A stretch of DNA of 64,000 nt from assembly GCF_001017175.1 (NCBI RefSeq), contig NZ_LCYG01000032.1, positions 186,001-250,000 of the forward strand, written 5' to 3'. The DNA comes from Microvirga vignae (lineage in GTDB: Bacteria; Pseudomonadota; Alphaproteobacteria; Rhizobiales; Beijerinckiaceae). Below the pieces are notes generated by a model. It was not told the origin of the DNA and searched no databases. It saw only the letters and a list, made by a program, of their open reading frames with translations. Numbering within the stretch: position 1 is the first letter of the stretch; each line of letters starts with the position of its first letter. This document shows, in pieces, positions 8,836 through 17,423 of this stretch. The position numbers and the translations under genes were made by a program.

Positions 8836-9702
8836 ATGGCGAAGGTCGCTTTTCTGGGTCTGGGCGTGATGGGCTATCCCATGGCGCGGCATCTCAAGGA
8901 CAAGGGTCATGAGGTGACGGTCTACAACCGTACGGCGGCCAAGGCCGACAAATGGGTATCTGAGAACGGCGGCCGCGCCGCCAAGACGCCGCGCGAGGCA
9001 GCGGAAGGCCAGGAGATAGTATTCGCCTGCGTGGGCAACGACGACGATCTGCGCCAGGTGACCATCGGTGAGGACGGCGCTTTCCACGGCATCCCCAAGG
9101 GCGCAATCTTCGTCGATCACACCACCGCCTCGGCCGAAGTCGCCCGCGAGCTTTATGCGGCGGCACGAGACAAGGACTTTGCCTTCATCGATGCACCGGT
9201 CTCGGGCGGTCAGGCCGGAGCCGAGAACGGCGTACTCACCGTGATGTGCGGCGGCGAGGCGGAGGTTTATGCCAAGGCCGAGCCGGTGATCATGAGCTTT
9301 GCCCGCGCCTGCCGCCTCATGGGCGAGGCCGGTGCCGGCCAGCTGACCAAGATGATCAACCAGATCTGCATTGCCGGCCTCGTACAGGGCTTGGCCGAAG
9401 GCATTCATTTCGGCAAGCGGGCAGGCCTCGACATCGAGGCGGTGCTGGACGTGATCTCCAAGGGAGCTGCCGGCTCCTGGCAGATGGAGAACCGCGGCAA
9501 GACCATGAACCAGGGCAAGTTCGATTTCGGCTTTGCGGTGGACTGGATGCGCAAGGACCTGTCGATCGTGCTGGGCGAAGCGCGCAAGAACGGCGCGAGC
9601 CTGCCAGTCACGGCGCTGGTGGATCAGTTCTATGCGGACGTTCAGAAGATGGGCGGCAGCCGCTGGGATACGTCGAGCCTCATCGCTCGCCTCGAAAAGT
9701 AA
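8836..9702 (+). CDS. NAD(P)-dependent beta-hydroxyacid dehydrogenase (3-hydroxyisobutyrate / tartronate semialdehyde reductase type)
   Basis: A 288-residue protein with an N-terminal Rossmann fold (VAFLGLGVMGYPMARHL), the substrate motif DAPVSGGQAGAENGVLTVMCGG near 120, and the catalytic Lys in LTKMINQICIAG near 172. The GLGVMGYPMA pattern is that of the 3-hydroxyisobutyrate dehydrogenase family, which also includes tartronate semialdehyde and glyoxylate/succinic semialdehyde reductases; the exact substrate is not determinable here. The start ATG at 8836 has a GGGAGC ribosome binding site; an upstream GTG adds a tail with no family match. A hairpin terminator follows. Confidence 0.88.
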   Translation: MAKVAFLGLGVMGYPMARHLKDKGHEVTVYNRTAAKADKWVSENGGRAAKTPREAAEGQEIVFACVGNDDDLRQVTIGEDGAFHGIPKGAIFVDHTTASAEVARELYAAARDKDFAFIDAPVSGGQAGAENGVLTVMCGGEAEVYAKAEPVIMSFARACRLMGEAGAGQLTKMINQICIAGLVQGLAEGIHFGKRAGLDIEAVLDVISKGAAGSWQMENRGKTMNQGKFDFGFAVDWMRKDLSIVLGEARKNGASLPVTALVDQFYADVQKMGGSRWDTSSLIARLEK

Positions 9703-9723
9703 GCCGCACCACAGCTTTGATAA

Positions 9724-9757
9724 AAAAGCGCCGGGGCCCTTAAAGCTCCGGCGCTTT
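9724..9757. terminator. Terminator after the hydroxyacid dehydrogenase gene
   Basis: A stem AAAAGCGCCGGGGC / GCTCCGGCGCTTTT with one G-T pair and a loop of about 7 nt, and A/T tracts on both sides. It lies between convergent genes and can act in both directions. Confidence 0.85.
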
Positions 9758-9771
9758 TCGTTTTGTTTGAC

Positions 9772-12279
9772 TTAATCCTGAGGCAGACAGGGCCGCCCGG
9801 GCTGGCAGCCACGCCTGCCCGGCGCGGCTCCAGGAGCCGATGGCCTCTCGGGCTGAGGCCTTGCCGACGGCACCCGTGGGGAAGCGGGGCGGAACGCGGG
9901 CGCGGCAGGCTGCAGCCTGGCTGCAGGAGGCGCCGACCTGACCTCAGGCGCCGCAGGGCGGGGCTGCACTATCGGCCGCGGCGGACGGATCTCTCTCGGC
10001 TCAGGCGCGGGCCTGAACTCAGGCTCAGGCCGTGCTCGGAGCACCCGCGGAGCCGCGGGCCTGAATTCCGGCTCGGGCCGCACCTGTGGCGCACGCGGAC
10101 GTGCGGGCTGCACAGGACGTTCCACTTCGATCCGAGGCTCGGGCCTGGGCTGAACTGCAGGACGAGGCGGACGCTCCTCCCTGACTGCCGGGCGCGGCAG
10201 ACGAGGCCCATCCGAGCGATCGTCATCCACTTCCGGTCGCGGGAGACGCGGCGCAACAGGACGCTCCTGCTCGACACCCGGACGGAGCGGGCGCGGTGCC
10301 GCAGGACGTTCCCGCTCGACGTCGAAGCGCGGCGAACGCACGGCGGACGGACGATCCCGCTCAATGCCGGGGCGCGGGGCGCGGGGCTCATCGTCGGGGA
10401 CATCGCGAGCCGATGGGACAGACAGGCGACCGGGTCGCGGTGCCGCTGGCAGCGAAGGCCTCGGTGCTGCCTCCTGCCTGTCATCGGCAGCAGGATTGGG
10501 CCTTCCGGAAGCCGACGGAACGGGCAGCGCAGAGCGAGGCGCCACGGGCGCGGCGGCTCCGGGAACTGTAGGCGTGGGGCGATCCGCCTCCGGCCTCGCA
10601 GCGGTCGGGACTGGAATTGGGCGACTTGGTAGGCGGGGCTGGCGTGTCCGAGGCGCGTCCGGAACCCCTGACAGCTCACGAGCGGTCGGCACACGCGGCG
10701 CAACAGGACGTGCGACAATTGGGATCGGCTGCGGCTGCGCGGCGAGGCCGGGCTGGCGCGGCACCACAGGTTCAGGACGAGGACCGCGGGAAGGCCGAAC
10801 ATCAGACCTGTCTGGAACCCCTGACAACTCACGAGCGGTCGGCACCCGCGGGTCGACGATCCGGGGCGGTCGCACGGGAATGGCAACCGGACCCCGCGGC
10901 GTCACAGGCGCGATGGGCTCATAGAAGTAGCGCGGCGGACGGGCATAACGCGGCACCGGGATCGGAGCCGGAATCGGCAGCACGCCGACCAGGATCGGAG
11001 GCGGAGGCGGCTCACGGATGATGGTGACGAACTCCACATCCTCCTCATAAGCCGGCAGCAGATAGACCGGCGGAGGCGGCGGAGGCGGCACCTCGCGGAT
11101 GATCGTCACGGCTTCCACGACCTCGATGGTTTCCACCGCGGGAAGCGGAGGCGGCAGATCCTCGTAAACGACCTCTTCGAACACCGGCGGCGGAGCAACC
11201 GGCGCGGAGAGACGCGTGAGCCTCCGGCGGCAGTCGGCCGCGTGCGGGCCGTTCGGGTAGCGGCGCAGATAGGTCCAGTAGGCCTCGCTCGTGTTGCGGG
11301 TGACGGTCTGGCGCCAGACGATGGCCTCGCGGCGCGCGGCCAGCAGCGCCGAGACGCGGCGAGCAAGCGGATGATCGGGGTAGCGGCGCAGGAACGCCTG
11401 ATAATCCTGGATCGTGTCGCGCTCGATAGCGATGTTGTAGGCCTCTTCGGCAGGAACCTCTTCGATGCGGCGCACCTCGCGAACGGGTGGAGGGAGGGCG
11501 GCGGATTCCTCGGGCTCGAAAAACGCGAAAGGCACGTTGCCGAGATTGGTCTTGTGCCAGGGCGTCTGCAGGCCCTTTGTGGTCTCGTGCGTGCGCAGTC
11601 GGACGCGGTTGAACACTTCATCCACCGGCACGCCGGGCTGACGCATCATTTCCGCCAGAGCGGTGGCGTAATGGCCATAGGGACCGGGCGCATCGCCGGA
11701 AGTGATGTTCGGGGCCGAGGAGAAGGCGATCAGGTAGCCGGCGGGCGGCTCCATCAGCGCAAGGCCGCGAGCAATCGGATTGCTGCCGGAGGGAAGCGGA
11801 TAATCGCGCGCCATATCGGCCACGATGATGCGGGCCTGAGCCGGGGTGCGCTCCAACGAGCGGACGAGGTCCGACAGGCGGAAACCCTCGATCGGCACAT
11901 CCACATCGCGCTGGATACGGGCATCGACCGGCAGGAGATAGTTCTCGCCTTCGAGCTGAATGCCATAGCCCGAGAGATAGACCATGATGGCGGCATCGCC
12001 CTCGAGGGCCTGGGCCTTGTCGAGGAAGTCGCGCATGACGCTGCGCAGATCGTTGGCGTTCAGGTCACGGCCCTGGACGACTTCGAACCCGGCGCTGGTG
12101 AGCGTCTGGGCGATGAGGCCCGCGTCGTTGGCGGCAGTGGCAAGCTGGCGGCCGTCATAGGCGCTCTGGCCGATCACCAGCGCGAGGCGCTGCTGCTGAG
12201 CCGACGCATAGGAGAGCGTCCCGGCGAAGGCCGTCAGAAGAAAGACGGCAAAAACGATAGCACGTTTCAGTTGGTACAA
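9772..12279 (-). CDS. Caspase-like (peptidase C14 fold) protein with missing catalytic dyad and a proline-rich C-terminal region
   Basis: An 835-residue exported protein. After a signal peptide (1-27) comes a caspase p20-like domain (about 30-255): RLALVIGQSAYDG, AALEGDAAIMVYLSGYG and VADMARDYP. In active caspases the second and third motifs carry His (SGHG) and Cys (DACR); here they are Tyr105 and Met156, so it should not be a protease. Residues about 280-345 hold two short repeats resembling tetratricopeptide-like 'Y..FL.RYP.....A' units. The remaining 480 residues are Pro/Arg-rich with VPTARELSGVPD occurring twice. It probably acts as a periplasmic scaffold or binding protein. Confidence 0.85.
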   Translation of the reverse strand: MYQLKRAIVFAVFLLTAFAGTLSYASAQQQRLALVIGQSAYDGRQLATAANDAGLIAQTLTSAGFEVVQGRDLNANDLRSVMRDFLDKAQALEGDAAIMVYLSGYGIQLEGENYLLPVDARIQRDVDVPIEGFRLSDLVRSLERTPAQARIIVADMARDYPLPSGSNPIARGLALMEPPAGYLIAFSSAPNITSGDAPGPYGHYATALAEMMRQPGVPVDEVFNRVRLRTHETTKGLQTPWHKTNLGNVPFAFFEPEESAALPPPVREVRRIEEVPAEEAYNIAIERDTIQDYQAFLRRYPDHPLARRVSALLAARREAIVWRQTVTRNTSEAYWTYLRRYPNGPHAADCRRRLTRLSAPVAPPPVFEEVVYEDLPPPLPAVETIEVVEAVTIIREVPPPPPPPVYLLPAYEEDVEFVTIIREPPPPPILVGVLPIPAPIPVPRYARPPRYFYEPIAPVTPRGPVAIPVRPPRIVDPRVPTARELSGVPDRSDVRPSRGPRPEPVVPRQPGLAAQPQPIPIVARPVAPRVPTARELSGVPDAPRTRQPRLPSRPIPVPTAARPEADRPTPTVPGAAAPVAPRSALPVPSASGRPNPAADDRQEAAPRPSLPAAPRPGRLSVPSARDVPDDEPRAPRPGIERDRPSAVRSPRFDVERERPAAPRPLRPGVEQERPVAPRLPRPEVDDDRSDGPRLPRPAVREERPPRPAVQPRPEPRIEVERPVQPARPRAPQVRPEPEFRPAAPRVLRARPEPEFRPAPEPREIRPPRPIVQPRPAAPEVRSAPPAARLQPAAPAFRPASPRVPSARPQPERPSAPGAAPGRRGCQPGRPCLPQD

Positions 12280-12380
12280 GATGCGCGAGCCTTCTTCACC
12301 CGGAGAACGGGCGTCTCGAATTAAAGGTAAGATGTTACACTTGAATGCGCCGTGAACAAACGAGAACGCATTGAGGCGCC

Positions 12381-12587
12381 TCAGCGTCGGGTCACGGTGA
12401 GATAGACGATGAAAGCACCGATACCGAGAGCGAGCAGCATGATGACCATCTCGCGCGTCTCGCCGGTGAACGCCACGCTCCGGTACATTTCTGACAAGCG
12501 CTCGGCGCGCTTAGGATCGCGCGAGACGATGATTGTCAGAACGATGCTTAACGTTGCAAGGATCAGGATCCACGGAAGACGACGCAT
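12381..12587 (-). CDS. Small membrane protein of unknown function (two transmembrane segments)
   Basis: A 68-residue protein beginning MRRLPWILILATLSIVLTIIVS, with a second hydrophobic segment MVIMLLALGIGAFIVYLTV near the C-terminus and a short charged loop (SRDPKRAERLSEMYRSVAF) between them. I do not recognise a family. The start is taken as the ATG at 12587 because a GAGGGGA ribosome binding site lies 6-7 bases upstream; a GTG at 12602 is an alternative. It directly follows the enoyl-CoA hydratase gene and is probably cotranscribed with it. Confidence 0.7.
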   Translation of the reverse strand: MRRLPWILILATLSIVLTIIVSRDPKRAERLSEMYRSVAFTGETREMVIMLLALGIGAFIVYLTVTRR

Positions 12588-12598
12588 GATTGATCCCC

Positions 12599-13390
12599 TC
12601 ACCGCCCCTCGAACCGCGGCGCGCGCTTCTCGCGGAATGCGGTGACTCCTTCGAGAAAGTCACGGCTGAAGCCTGCCTCTCGCTGCAGCTGCGCTTCGAG
12701 CTCGAGCTGCGCCTGCAGATCGTTTGAGAGACTTTGCGCCACGGCCTGCTTGGTCAGGCGTTGGGCAAGTCCCGGACCGGCGGCGATCGATGCCGCAAAG
12801 GCGGCCACATCGACCGCGAAGGAGGCATCGTCGAAGACCTTGAAGATCAGGCCCATGCGCTGCGCGTCCTCGGCGGAAATGGGCTCGGCGGTGAGCATGA
12901 GGGCCAGCGCCTGCTTGGGTCCGACAAGGCGGGGCAGAATCCAGGTGCCGCCGGCATCCGGCACGAGCGCGATCTTGGCGAAGGCCTCCTGCAGATAGGC
13001 CGAACGCGCGGCCACGACGATGTCGCAGGCCAGCGCGATATTCATGGACGCGCCGACCGCTGGACCGTTGAGGGCAGCGATGGTGACCTTCGAATAACTG
13101 GCGAGTTTCAGAACCAAAGGATTGTAGTCGCGGGCGAGCGGCGGTCCGAGGTCGATGCGGCCGTTCTCGTCCTTGGGGAGATTCTCGGTGAGATCCTGGC
13201 CCGAGGAGAAGGCCCTGCCCTCCCCGGTCAGCACTACGACGCGCACGGCTTCATCCTGCTCGCACCGTTCGAGCGTCTCCCGCAATTCGGCATGCATGAT
13301 GCCGTTCAGGGCGTTCAACTTGTCGGGCCGCGCCAGCGCGATAGTGGCGACGGGGCCTTCGATGGTGCAGCGCAGGGTCGTCAGGCTCAC
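12599..13390 (-). CDS. Enoyl-CoA hydratase/isomerase family protein (PaaG-like)
   Basis: A 263-residue crotonase-fold protein. FSSGQDLTE near residue 65 forms the first oxyanion-hole strand, and GPAVGASMNIALACDIVVAA followed by FAKIALVPDAGGTWILPRLVG near 105-145 is the second active-site region. This last pattern resembles PaaG (1,2-epoxyphenylacetyl-CoA isomerase), but the rest of the paa pathway is not in the window, so the substrate is open. It catalyses hydration or isomerisation of an acyl-CoA in the cytoplasm. The start is GTG at 13390. It ends 11 bases before the start of the small membrane protein. Confidence 0.88.
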   Translation of the reverse strand: MSLTTLRCTIEGPVATIALARPDKLNALNGIMHAELRETLERCEQDEAVRVVVLTGEGRAFSSGQDLTENLPKDENGRIDLGPPLARDYNPLVLKLASYSKVTIAALNGPAVGASMNIALACDIVVAARSAYLQEAFAKIALVPDAGGTWILPRLVGPKQALALMLTAEPISAEDAQRMGLIFKVFDDASFAVDVAAFAASIAAGPGLAQRLTKQAVAQSLSNDLQAQLELEAQLQREAGFSRDFLEGVTAFREKRAPRFEGR

Positions 13391-13403
13391 GGCTCAAAGC
13401 TCC

Positions 13404-14099
13404 TCAACGGTCGAGCTTGAACATAGTGCGGATTTCGGACCGAAGAACAGGCAAAAGCTCCTCCTCGAACCAGGAATTGGTCTTAAGCCACCCATTGTTG
13501 CGCCAGGATGGATGCGGGAGCGGCAGGATGCGCGGCTTTTGCGGGCTGGAGAGGATTTCCCGCCAGCGCCTCACGGTATTCGTCAGCCCGTCCCGAAACT
13601 CGTCTCCGAGATGCCAGGCTTGCGCGTACTGGCCGATGAGCAGGACGAGTTCGAGACTGGGGAGCGCCTGGAAGAGCGGCTGCCGCCAGGCCTCCGCGCA
13701 TTCTCGGCGCGGGCCTAAATCGCCCCCCTTTGCGTCCTGCCCCGGGAAGCAGGAACCCATCGGCACGATGGCCACCTTGGAGGCGTCGTAGAACGCCGCC
13801 TTGTCGAGCCCCAGCCACTCGCGCAGCCGGGTACCGGAGCGGTCATCGAACGGAATGCCGCTGGCGTGGGCCCGCGTGCCGGGCGCTTGGCTGGCGATGC
13901 AAAGCCGTGCCGAGGCACCACCCTGGATGATCGGGCGCGGCTCATGGGGCAACGCGGAGCCGTAGCGCGGCGCGTCGCGGCAAATGCGGCAGGCCCTTAT
14001 GCGACGGGCGAGTTCGTCGAAATCGAGGGAAGGATCCATCCCCTTCATTTGGGAAGCGAGAAAGGCATTCGCGAGGTTGAGCCGGATCAAGGCTCCCAT
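13404..14099 (-). CDS. Uracil-DNA glycosylase superfamily protein
   Basis: A protein of up to 231 residues with the UDG-like fold. It has a CRICRDAPRYG segment near residue 37, a glycosylase motif around residue 70-90 (QAPGTRAHASGIPFDDRSG), VPMGSCFPGQ near 112, and the C-terminal LPLPHPSWRNNGW, equivalent to the HPSP loop. The pattern matches a group of UDG-superfamily proteins common in Rhizobiales and not the four-Cys Fe-S family 4/5 enzymes, since only two of those Cys are present. DNA repair is likely but activity is unproven. The start is uncertain: ATG at 14099, 14048 or 14039 are all possible. Confidence 0.8.
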   Translation of the reverse strand: MGALIRLNLANAFLASQMKGMDPSLDFDELARRIRACRICRDAPRYGSALPHEPRPIIQGGASARLCIASQAPGTRAHASGIPFDDRSGTRLREWLGLDKAAFYDASKVAIVPMGSCFPGQDAKGGDLGPRRECAEAWRQPLFQALPSLELVLLIGQYAQAWHLGDEFRDGLTNTVRRWREILSSPQKPRILPLPHPSWRNNGWLKTNSWFEEELLPVLRSEIRTMFKLDR

Positions 14100-14124
14100 G
14101 CCCTGGATGCCCTAAACGGTCCTC

Positions 14125-14706
14125 ATGATCGATCTCCTCACCTTCGTTCCGGCCGTTGCCGCCATCCTTGCGACGCCAGGGCCGACGAATACGCTGCTGG
14201 CAACCTCCGGCGCACAGGCGGGCTTTCGCCGCTCGCTGCCGCTCGTTCCGGCGGAGCTCGCCGGCTACGGCATCGCCATAGCCACCTGGGGGCTTTTTCT
14301 CGAACCCGCCTCTGCTGCCCTTCCCTGGCTGAAGCCCCTTCTGAAACTGGCTTGTGCGGTCTATCTCGTCGCGGTGGCCTGGGACCTGTGGCGGGATGCA
14401 GGAAGCCCAGAGAACGGTGACCATCTCGGTGCCCGCCGCGTGTTCTCGGCAACGCTGCTCAACCCAAAGGCTCTTCTCTTCGCCATTGCCATCTTCCCCG
14501 AAGCGGCTTTCCGCGATCTCAGCGGTTTCCTGCAAACGATGAGTTTCTTTGCCGCTATCGTCGTGCCGACAGCACTTGGATGGATCGTCTTCGGATCGAC
14601 CTTCTCAGGGCCAAGCGCCAGGATCCAGCCGAGGCTCATACAGCGCGGCGCGGCCCTGGCTCTCCTGACCTTCTCAGTGTCGCTCGGAGTGACAACCCTC
14701 GGCTAG
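14125..14706 (+). CDS. LysE/RhtB-family amino acid exporter
   Basis: A 193-residue membrane protein of the LysE translocator family. The family signature is near the N-terminus, FVPAVAAILATPGPTNTLLATSGAQAGF (split here by helices 1-2), and the central LLNPKALLFAIAIFP is the second conserved motif. Five to six hydrophobic segments are present. Such proteins export amino acids or similar metabolites using the proton gradient. The gene starts 25 bases from the divergent UDG-like gene and its stop overlaps the stop of the convergent nuclease gene by 4 bases. Confidence 0.88.
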   Translation: MIDLLTFVPAVAAILATPGPTNTLLATSGAQAGFRRSLPLVPAELAGYGIAIATWGLFLEPASAALPWLKPLLKLACAVYLVAVAWDLWRDAGSPENGDHLGARRVFSATLLNPKALLFAIAIFPEAAFRDLSGFLQTMSFFAAIVVPTALGWIVFGSTFSGPSARIQPRLIQRGAALALLTFSVSLGVTTLG

Positions 14707-15206
14707 TCGCCCGCACGCGAGCGTCGCCAATCCTGCGGCCGCTCGAACTCGCCGGCCCAGAGACCTTCCCCGCGGCTTCGCGCACGCATTTCCTGCATGT
14801 CGTAATCGCGCCTATAGGAGACGGCCCAGCCGCTCTCCACCATCCGTGCGCCGATATCGCTCCCCTTCACAGAGCAGCGGGCGAGGATCCGCTGGTAGCG
14901 GTCACGGCCTGCGGCCTTGCACTGCACATTCTCGCCGGAGACGATGTCGATCAGCGCCCGGCGAGCCGTGTCGCCGCAGCGATAGGAACGGCCTGAGCGC
15001 GAGCAGGTCTGGTCCATCTCCGGCGCGTCGATCCCCTTCAGGCGGATTTTGGCATCGCCAATGTTTATGGTGTCGCCATCGGTGACATGGGCGCGTCCTT
15101 CCAGGGCACGGCCATTCGGCTTGAAGGCAATCACCGACCCGCCGGCGAGCGCCAGTGCGATGATGAGAGATTGAATTCCGCCCGCGCCGAAGCGGCCTCG
15201 GCGCAT
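14703..15206 (-). CDS. Thermonuclease (SNase)-family protein
   Basis: About 167 residues with an N-terminal hydrophobic anchor or signal (IQSLIIALALAGGSVIAF), followed by an SNase domain: HVTDGDTINIGDAKIRLKGIDAPE, TARRALIDIVSG, then the catalytic DRYQRILARC and a C-terminal GWAVSYRR...ARSRGEGLWAG. The Asp, Arg and Glu positions of the SNase active site appear present. It is probably a membrane-bound or periplasmic nuclease of unknown role. A GTG at 15212 overlaps the cobT stop (GTGA); the ATG at 15206 is used here. It is likely translated with cobT. Confidence 0.87.
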   Translation of the reverse strand: MRRGRFGAGGIQSLIIALALAGGSVIAFKPNGRALEGRAHVTDGDTINIGDAKIRLKGIDAPEMDQTCSRSGRSYRCGDTARRALIDIVSGENVQCKAAGRDRYQRILARCSVKGSDIGARMVESGWAVSYRRDYDMQEMRARSRGEGLWAGEFERPQDWRRSRAGD

Positions 15207-15208
15207 TC

Positions 15209-16234
15209 TCACGACAGGCGCTCGGAAACTCCGGCCTGGCCGAAGGTGGCCATGTCGCGGTGAACGGCGGCGGCGGCCTTCACGATGCCCATCGCCAGCG
15301 CGGCACCCGAGCCTTCACCGAGGCGCATGCCGAGGGCGAGAAGCGGGATCTTGCCGAGGCGTGCCAGCACATCCTGATGCGCGCCCTCGGCGCTGAGATG
15401 CCCGGCGATGCAGTGATCGATGGTCGAGGGGTGGATCGCGTGGAGAACGGCGGCGGCTGCGGTCGTCACATAACCGTCGAGCACCACGGGAATGCGCTGG
15501 AGACGAGCCGCCAGGATCGCGCCCGCCAACGCCGCGATCTCGCGGCCGCCGAGACGGCGCAGGATCTCGAGCGGATCCTTGAGGTGATCGCGATGAAAGG
15601 CAATCGCAGCCTCAACAGCAGCGACCTTGCGCTTCAGACCCTCGTCATCCACGCCCGTGCCGCGCCCCACCCAATGCTCGGCAGGACCGCCGAAGAGCGC
15701 GGTGTAGATCGCCGCCGCGATGGTGGTGTTGCCGATGCCCATTTCGCCGACCGCGAGGAGATCCGTGCCGCCGGCAATCGCCTCCATGCCGAAGGCCATG
15801 GTGGCGACGCAGGCCTTCTCGTCCATGGCCTCCGCCTCGGTGATGTCGCCGGTGGGCATATCGAGGGCGAGGTCAAAGACCTTGAAGCCGAGACCGTAGG
15901 CTGCGCAGATCTGGTTGATGGCCGCTCCGCCTGCCGCGAAGTTCTCGAGCATCTGGCGGTTCACCTCGGAGGGGAATGCCGACACGCCCTTCGCCGTCAC
16001 GCCATGGCTTCCGGCGAAGACGCAGACCAGCGGACGGTCCGCGGTGGGATTGGGCTTTCCCTGCCAGGCGGCGAGCCATTCGGCGATCCACTCCAGGCGC
16101 CCCAGGCTTCCGGCCGGCTTCGTCAGCTGCCGGTCCCGCATCCGCACGGCTTCGATTGCTGCTTCGTCCGGACCAGGCATGGTCGTGATCAGGCGGCGGA
16201 TATCGTCGAAAGGCGAGGAGGCGGGATTGGTCAT
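15209..16234 (-). CDS. cobT: Nicotinate-nucleotide--dimethylbenzimidazole phosphoribosyltransferase
   Basis: A 341-residue CobT, which makes alpha-ribazole phosphate for the lower ligand of cobalamin. Diagnostic stretches are VCVFAGSHGVTAKGVSAFP near 65, FAAGGAAINQICAAYG near 100, and GEMGIGNTTIAAAIYTALFGG near 170, followed by GRGTGVDDEGLKRK. The catalytic Glu region is in the C-terminal part (GMRLGEGSGAALAMGI). An open upstream extension lacks homology; the ATG at 16234 fits the family length. It is divergent from cobS, and together they perform late steps of cobalamin synthesis. No cobalamin riboswitch was recognised upstream. Confidence 0.95.
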   Translation of the reverse strand: MTNPASSPFDDIRRLITTMPGPDEAAIEAVRMRDRQLTKPAGSLGRLEWIAEWLAAWQGKPNPTADRPLVCVFAGSHGVTAKGVSAFPSEVNRQMLENFAAGGAAINQICAAYGLGFKVFDLALDMPTGDITEAEAMDEKACVATMAFGMEAIAGGTDLLAVGEMGIGNTTIAAAIYTALFGGPAEHWVGRGTGVDDEGLKRKVAAVEAAIAFHRDHLKDPLEILRRLGGREIAALAGAILAARLQRIPVVLDGYVTTAAAAVLHAIHPSTIDHCIAGHLSAEGAHQDVLARLGKIPLLALGMRLGEGSGAALAMGIVKAAAAVHRDMATFGQAGVSERLS

Positions 16235-16289
16235 GAGGGAGGCTCCGGCCCAACGGGCATTGCGGAATCTGATTTGGCGTGACCTATAA

Positions 16290-16333
16290 GCATTTTCCGG
16301 CGAAGTGGACACTGGTTCGCCGCAAGAAAATGC
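16290..16333. repeat. Palindromic intergenic repeat between cobT and cobS
   Basis: Arms GCATTTTC (16290-16297) and GAAAATGC (16326-16333) pair, with inner GGCGAA / TTCGCC pairing around a GTGGACACTGG core. It resembles other dispersed Rhizobiales palindromes and shares the GTGGAC core with the repeats near 3950. It lies in the divergent promoter region. Confidence 0.7.
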
Positions 16334-16373
16334 CGTCGATAAGACAACACGGGCCAAGCACGCGGGGTGAAGC

Positions 16374-17210
16374 ATGTCCGAGCAAACCGAACCGACGCAG
16401 AATGTCCCGACCGGCTTTTGGCAGGCCGTCACGATCGACTTGGCCTGTTGTCTGCGCTTCTATTCGCGCCTTCCGGTGCCTGCTCTTCCTTGCGAGCAGA
16501 ACCCTCACGCATTGCCGGACTTCCCTCGCCTTGCCCGCGTCCTGCCCCTGGCGGGCCTTGTCCTCGGTGTTGTCCCGGCGCTCACGATGGCCGGTGCTCT
16601 CTGGCTCGATCTCGGCCCCTGGCTCGCCGCGGTGCTGGCTGTGAGTGTCATGACCCTGACGACGGGCGCCTTCCATGAAGACGGCTTGGCCGATACCGCC
16701 GACAGCTTTGGCGGAGCCACCCGTGAGCGGCGCCTCGACATCATGCGCGACAGCCGGATCGGCACATTCGGGGCGGCGGCCCTCATCCTTGCGCTGGTCC
16801 TTCGGATCGGAGCCCTGGCGACGCTGATCTCCCGCACCGATGGCGTCGCTGCCGCGGCGGCGATCCTCGGCATTGCCGCCCTGTGCCGGACGGCTGGCCT
16901 CATGCCGCTCGTCTTCCTCCCCCCGGCCAGGCTGGAGGGAGCCTCCTATGCCGTGGGCCAGCCCCCGCGTGACACCTTCTGGTTCGCAGCGGGCCTTGCC
17001 GGCGTCGCGGCGATCACCCTGGGGGTGCTCGGGAGCCTGCCCTTTTCCGGGATCATCCTGATGATCGCCCTCTCCGCCCTGTCCGGATACGGCATGATCC
17101 GGTTCGCCGATCATCACATCGGGGGCCAGACCGGCGATATTGCGGGTGCGACCCAGCAGATCGCTGAAATTGCCGCGCTGATCGGCCTCTTGACCGTGCT
17201 CCACCCGTAA
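16374..17210 (+). CDS. cobS: Adenosylcobinamide-GDP ribazoletransferase (cobalamin synthase)
   Basis: A 278-residue integral membrane enzyme that joins adenosylcobinamide-GDP to alpha-ribazole (phosphate) in the last step of cobalamin assembly. The family signature FHEDGLADTADSFGGATRERRLDIMRDSRIGTFGAAAL is split across residues about 100-140 and includes the metal-binding Glu/Asp residues. At least six hydrophobic segments follow. The N-terminus (FWQAVTIDLACCLRFYSRLPVP) is also typical. It pairs functionally with the divergent cobT. Confidence 0.95.
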   Translation: MSEQTEPTQNVPTGFWQAVTIDLACCLRFYSRLPVPALPCEQNPHALPDFPRLARVLPLAGLVLGVVPALTMAGALWLDLGPWLAAVLAVSVMTLTTGAFHEDGLADTADSFGGATRERRLDIMRDSRIGTFGAAALILALVLRIGALATLISRTDGVAAAAAILGIAALCRTAGLMPLVFLPPARLEGASYAVGQPPRDTFWFAAGLAGVAAITLGVLGSLPFSGIILMIALSALSGYGMIRFADHHIGGQTGDIAGATQQIAEIAALIGLLTVLHP

Positions 17211-17225
17211 CAACATGAAGGTAAC

Positions 17226-17423
17226 ATGACCCGCGCCTCCAGCCCCTGCATCCGAGTCTGTACCCTCGACCCTGAAACGGGGCTCTGCGAGGGCTGCGGC
17301 CGCACGCGCGAGGAAATCGGGCGCTGGTATCGCCTGACGGAGGAAGAGCGCCTGCGGATCATGGCCGAGCTGCCGGAGCGCATGCGGCAGGCTTTCGCCA
17401 TCCAGCAGGACGAGGCCGAGTGA
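17226..17423 (+). CDS. DUF1289 domain protein
   Basis: A 65-residue protein with the DUF1289 pattern: SPCIRVCTLDPETGLCEGCGRTREEIGRW, with four Cys in a CxxxC...CxxC arrangement, followed by a helical EERLRIMAELPERM tail. The Cys pattern suggests metal or Fe-S binding, but the function of this family is not known. It starts 15 bases after cobS and its stop overlaps the next start (TGATG), so the three genes are probably cotranscribed. Confidence 0.88.
   Translation: MTRASSPCIRVCTLDPETGLCEGCGRTREEIGRWYRLTEEERLRIMAELPERMRQAFAIQQDEAE

Noticed and set aside
16235-16373. Cobalamin riboswitch between cobT and cobS
   Set aside because: I could not find the B12-box pattern; the visible structure is a dispersed palindrome.
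16235-16432. N-terminal extension of cobT to 16432
   Set aside because: The added residues have no similarity to CobT and would run through the palindromic repeat; the ATG at 16234 gives the normal length.
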